NCBI GenBank assembly: GCA_028712845.1
Contig: JAQTPO010000028.1
Span: 1 to 17,059, forward strand
Direction of reading: 5' to 3'
From: Dehalococcoidales bacterium
GTDB taxonomy: Bacteria > Chloroflexota > Dehalococcoidia > Dehalococcoidales > Fen-1064
DNA: 17,059 nucleotides
Shown piece after piece: positions 14,389-17,059 of this stretch (the first letter of the stretch is position 1; the number at the start of each line of letters is the position of its first letter). The notes beneath the pieces are model-generated. The model made no database searches. It saw only the letters and a program-made list of their open reading frames with translations, and was not told the origin of the DNA. The translations under genes were made by a program, and so were the position numbers.

Positions 14389-15621
14389 ATGAGTTTCGAA
14401 ATTTTCAATTTTCATCCGAGCGTTATGGCAGGTGTGCGGGCGCTTGGTTACGTTACACCCACACCGATACAACTTCAATCCATCCCCTCGATTATGCAGG
14501 GACGGGATATTATTGGTCTGGCACAGACGGGCACCGGTAAAACGGCCGCCTTTGCTCTGCCGATTTTACATCGTTTGCAGGCTGGCAAGCGTGGTCAGCT
14601 TCGTGCCCTGGTAATTTCACCCACGCGTGAACTGGCGGAACAAACCTGTGACGCGTTTACAGAATTAGGACAGAAAACAGGCTTACGAAACGTTGCCATT
14701 TATGGCGGCGTGGGTAAAGACATGCAAATCCGGAAACTACGCGCCGGTGCGGAGATTGCCGTGGGCTGTCCCGGTCGTTTGCTCGACCATTTGTACCAGG
14801 GAGCGCTTAATTTGTCGCATCTCGATGTATTGGTTATCGATGAAGCCGACCGCATGTTCGATATGGGCTTTTTGCCGGACATCAAGAGGATACTGGAATG
14901 TATTTTACAACCCAGACAGACACTACTTTTCTCCGCAACAATGCCGGATGACATCCGTCGCCTGGTAAAAGATGTTCTGCATAATCCGGTCAATGTGCAA
15001 ATCGGGCAAAGCGCTCCAGCGACGTCGGTTTCTCATGCCTTATATCCTGTTCGGCAAGACCTTAAAACCGCTTTGCTTCTGGAACTTCTTTACCAAACGA
15101 AAACCGATTCCGTGCTGGTATTTGTACGCACCAAGCATCGTGTCGAACGTCTCGCGGAGCAATTATATAAGTCCGGACATAGTGTCGCCTCGTTGCAGGG
15201 CAATTTATCGCAGCAACGGCGTCAGGCGGCTTTAGACGGCTTTCGCTCCGGTTCAATCAAGATTTTAGTCGCAACGGATATTGCCGCCAGGGGTATCGAT
15301 GTTTTAAACATCTCCCATGTCATTAACTTCGATATGCCGGAAAATGTCGATGCCTATATTCACCGCATCGGACGCACGGGGCGTGTCGATGAAACCGGGG
15401 AAGCGTTTACCTTTGTAACGCATGAGGACATGGCGACAGTACGTGATATCGAGAAGGTTCTCAACAAACCGATTGAGAGGCGTACTCTGGAAGGTTTTGA
15501 CTATAAGACTCCCTCAGTGGAGAAAGAAGTCAGTCATTCACCGCGCCCGATGAGAAAGTTCCCTGTACGAAGGCAGAGTATGGGAAGAAAACCCCAGTTT
15601 GCTATGAGCCGGAGCTACTAA
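14389..15621 (+). CDS. DEAD-box RNA helicase (RhlE-like)
   Basis: A 410-residue ATP-dependent RNA helicase with every family motif: Q motif (F8 and PTPIQ, residues 24-28), motif I AQTGTGKT (45-52), Ia PTRELAEQ (78-85), CPGR (127-130), DEAD (151-154), SAT (182-184), ATDIAARGID (295-304) and HRIGRTGR (325-332). The short C-terminal tail is basic (SPRPMRKFPVRRQSMGRKPQ), typical of RNA-binding extensions. Family roles are ribosome assembly, mRNA decay and cold adaptation. An upstream TTG at 14299 lies in the terminator hairpin and lacks homology; ATG 14389 with TAGGAG (14379-14384) is the start. No good promoter was found by eye between the hairpin and the gene. Confidence 0.93.
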   Translation: MSFEIFNFHPSVMAGVRALGYVTPTPIQLQSIPSIMQGRDIIGLAQTGTGKTAAFALPILHRLQAGKRGQLRALVISPTRELAEQTCDAFTELGQKTGLRNVAIYGGVGKDMQIRKLRAGAEIAVGCPGRLLDHLYQGALNLSHLDVLVIDEADRMFDMGFLPDIKRILECILQPRQTLLFSATMPDDIRRLVKDVLHNPVNVQIGQSAPATSVSHALYPVRQDLKTALLLELLYQTKTDSVLVFVRTKHRVERLAEQLYKSGHSVASLQGNLSQQRRQAALDGFRSGSIKILVATDIAARGIDVLNISHVINFDMPENVDAYIHRIGRTGRVDETGEAFTFVTHEDMATVRDIEKVLNKPIERRTLEGFDYKTPSVEKEVSHSPRPMRKFPVRRQSMGRKPQFAMSRSY

Positions 15622-15713
15622 AACTTTCTAATTTAATCGATAAGTAACTTCGCGGGGTGGGTGCAGTCGAGATAGAATCGAGACTAAACTCACCTTAATT
15701 ATTTATCAGAATA

Positions 15714-15751
15714 CCAGCCTACCCTAATATGGAAACGATTAGGATGGCTGG
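15714..15751. repeat. Long imperfect hairpin in the gap after the helicase
   Basis: CCAGCC (15714-15719) pairs with GGCTGG (15746-15751), and, after a two-base internal loop, CC and TAAT pair with ATTA and GG with one bulged C, around a nine-base loop. Twelve pairs in all. It lies 93 bases past the helicase stop with no T-run, so it may be an extragenic repeat or a weak terminator. Confidence 0.45.
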
Positions 15752-15779
15752 ATTTCGCTCGTTCGAATAACGATAAATA

Positions 15780-15814
15780 GTCATTGCGAGAAATGTAATG
15801 ACGAAACAATTTCT
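15780..15814. repeat. Degenerate extragenic repeat
   Basis: The segment opens GTCATTGCGAG, wording I recognise from dispersed extragenic repeats in many bacteria. It contains two overlapping inverted repeats: GTCATT (15780-15785) with AATGAC (15797-15802), and AGAAAT (15789-15794) with ATTTCT (15809-15814). A GGGG-AAA-CCCC hairpin follows at 15820-15830. Only one copy is in the window, so repetition in the genome is untested. Apart from this, the hairpin before it and the -10 box, I see nothing in 15622-15973. Confidence 0.4.
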
Positions 15815-15959
15815 GGGAGGGGGAAACCCCGCGCAACCCTGCGATTGTTGGGTAACTTCAACGTGACGATCTCCTGAGAATTGCGTTAATTTGAGATTGT
15901 CACATCGTTTGAGATTTATCCCCTTGAATTCTGATGTGGATATATTCAAGCCTTACGTA

Positions 15960-15965
15960 TATAAT
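15960..15965 (+). promoter_or_regulatory. -10 box placed for leaderless transcription of the epimerase gene
   Basis: A perfect TATAAT ends eight bases before ATG 15974, and no SD is seen upstream of that ATG. Transcription from this box would start at or within a base or two of the ATG. No convincing -35 box is visible, which lowers confidence. Confidence 0.4.
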
Positions 15966-15973
15966 TGATTCTT

Positions 15974-16975
15974 ATGACAGTAGTGGTGACCGGTGCATCA
16001 GGGCACCTCGGTTCTAATCTGGTGCGTGCGCTGGTGGCGGAAAAACGTCCCGTGCGCGCACTGGTTCATATTAACAGGCAGACAGTTGAAGGTCTTGGTG
16101 CTGAAATTGTCTCCGCTAATATTACCGATGTGGACTCATTGTGCCGTGCCTTCGAAGGCGCTGAGGTGGTCTATCATCTTGCCGCCACTATTTCGTTATT
16201 GAAACACGATTGGCATCGGGTAGCAGCGGTCAATGTCATCGGTACCCGTAATGTCGTTGATGCCTGCCTGAAGTGTGGCGTGAAACGGTTGGTGCATTTC
16301 AGTTCTATCCACGCATTTGTGCAAACGCCCTATAATATGCCGGTTGATGAGTCCCGCTCTCTGGTAGAATCACGGCAGTACCCGCCCTATGACCGTTCTA
16401 AAGCGGCAGGGGAGAAGGAAGTCCGTAAGGGCATCGAAAAAGGTCTGGACGCCGTCATCATCAATCCGACGGCTATTATCGGACCATATGATTACCAGCC
16501 GTCGCATTTCGGCGCAGCTTTACTTTCAATGGCTAACGGTAAGATGGTTGCGCTAATTGATGGTGGATTCGACTGGGTGGATGTGCGTGATGTCGTCAAA
16601 GGCGCGATGACGGCGGAAAAACAGGCGCCAACCGGTTCCAAATATCTGCTCTCCGGACACTGGGTCTCTATGTGTGAAATGGCAGAAGTGGTGAAAGAAA
16701 TCACCGGTGCTTCAATCCCCGGTTTTATCTGCCCGACACCGCTGGCTATGCTGGGCGCGCCGGTAGCTACGGCGTTTAATCGTCTTCTTGGCAGACGTCC
16801 GCTTTATACCACTGTTGCACTGAAAGCTCTCAATAGTAATCATAACATCAGCCACGAAAAAGCGACCCGTGAGCTTGGTTACCAGCCGCGTCCGTTCCGG
16901 GAAACCATCACGGACACGCTGAAATGGTTTGGGGAAAACGGTAAGTTAAAGTGCCGATTAAAAGTGAACCCGTGA
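15974..16975 (+). CDS. NAD(P)-dependent epimerase/dehydratase (extended SDR)
   Basis: A 333-residue protein of the extended short-chain dehydrogenase family. It has the Rossmann TGASGHLGSN motif near the N-terminus, the HLAATIS region, FSSIHAF with the catalytic Ser, the YxxxK pair in PPYDRSKAAGEKE, and NPTAIIGPYD. Relatives include dihydroflavonol-4-reductase, 3-beta-hydroxysteroid dehydrogenase and sugar-nucleotide epimerases; the substrate cannot be told, but the next gene may point to a steroid-like or isoprenoid compound. A TTG at 15965 overlaps the -10 box; ATG 15974 begins the family's usual N-terminus. The following gene starts seven bases after the stop. Confidence 0.88.
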   Translation: MTVVVTGASGHLGSNLVRALVAEKRPVRALVHINRQTVEGLGAEIVSANITDVDSLCRAFEGAEVVYHLAATISLLKHDWHRVAAVNVIGTRNVVDACLKCGVKRLVHFSSIHAFVQTPYNMPVDESRSLVESRQYPPYDRSKAAGEKEVRKGIEKGLDAVIINPTAIIGPYDYQPSHFGAALLSMANGKMVALIDGGFDWVDVRDVVKGAMTAEKQAPTGSKYLLSGHWVSMCEMAEVVKEITGASIPGFICPTPLAMLGAPVATAFNRLLGRRPLYTTVALKALNSNHNISHEKATRELGYQPRPFRETITDTLKWFGENGKLKCRLKVNP

Positions 16976-16982
16976 GAAAATT

Positions 16983-17059
16983 ATGAACGAGCACATCTTT
17001 TACAACGACCTGCTGGTAAGCTCATTTTTAATAGCGACGATAGTTTTTGTCGCTTTGTT
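16983..17059 (+). CDS. Start of a membrane protein, probably steroid 5-alpha-reductase-like (3' end outside window)
   Basis: Only 25 codons are present: MNEHIFYNDLLVSSF followed by the start of a hydrophobic helix (LIATIVFVAL). The FYxxLLxxxF beginning then a membrane helix resembles the N-terminus of bacterial members of the 3-oxo-5-alpha-steroid 4-dehydrogenase family, judged from memory. Such enzymes reduce a double bond next to a keto group in steroids or polyprenols. It is coupled to the epimerase gene with a seven-base gap; its SD is weak (TGAGAA). The identity is tentative because so little is visible. Confidence 0.45.
   Translation, partial: MNEHIFYNDLLVSSFLIATIVFVAL

Noticed and set aside
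1..17059. CRISPR arrays, insertion sequences, phage or integrase genes
   Set aside because: No regularly spaced direct repeats, transposase motifs or attachment-site duplications were seen; the tRNA-Leu gene has no repeated 3' end downstream in the window.

Overview
The window (about 17 kb, mid-range GC) looks like a chromosomal segment of an anaerobic bacterium. The gene content fits a Chloroflexota/Dehalococcoidia-type genome: HdrC-like ferredoxin, a LarA homologue, a DMSO-reductase-family pair, multi-repeat DUF5671 membrane protein, and a zinc-ribbon plus DEAD-box helicase pair. That assignment is inference from content; there is no rRNA or marker gene to prove it. Promoters of the sigma-70 type and good Shine-Dalgarno (SD) sites are visible, and TGA is a normal stop for many genes here.

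Layout. (1) 1-2608, plus strand: a tight operon with the end of a fumarate reductase/succinate dehydrogenase-like flavoprotein, a two-cluster HdrC-like ferredoxin, an acyl-CoA dehydrogenase and a fumarase/tartrate dehydratase beta subunit, suggesting acyl-CoA and C4-dicarboxylate redox chemistry. (2) 5529-2635, minus strand: a four-gene operon with an amidohydrolase, a C_GCAxxG_C_C family protein, an InlB-repeat membrane protein and a TPR lipoprotein. The second and third genes each contain an in-frame TGA. In the C_GCAxxG_C_C gene the TGA falls exactly where the family has its first conserved cysteine, so I read it as selenocysteine. In the InlB-repeat gene the TGA follows the signal peptide and is either a nonsense mutation or an unexpected second recoded codon. 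(3) 5671-6696: a Gate-domain membrane protein, divergent from that operon, followed by tRNA-Leu(UAG). (4) 6981-9263: a small anchored protein and a six-repeat DUF5671 membrane protein. (5) 10638-9394, minus strand: a LarA-type nickel racemase homologue. (6) 10954-13767: a cytoplasmic molybdopterin oxidoreductase and its four-cluster ferredoxin subunit. (7) 13946-15621: a zinc-ribbon protein whose ribosome site lies in a hairpin, a terminator-like hairpin, and a DEAD-box RNA helicase. (8) 15622-15973: a gene-free stretch with hairpins and a degenerate extragenic repeat. (9) 15974 to the end: an NAD-dependent epimerase/dehydratase, apparently leaderless, and the first codons of a probable steroid 5-alpha-reductase-like membrane protein.

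The most interesting point is the pair of in-frame TGA codons in two translationally coupled genes, each followed at a suitable distance by a small hairpin resembling a bacterial selenocysteine insertion element.
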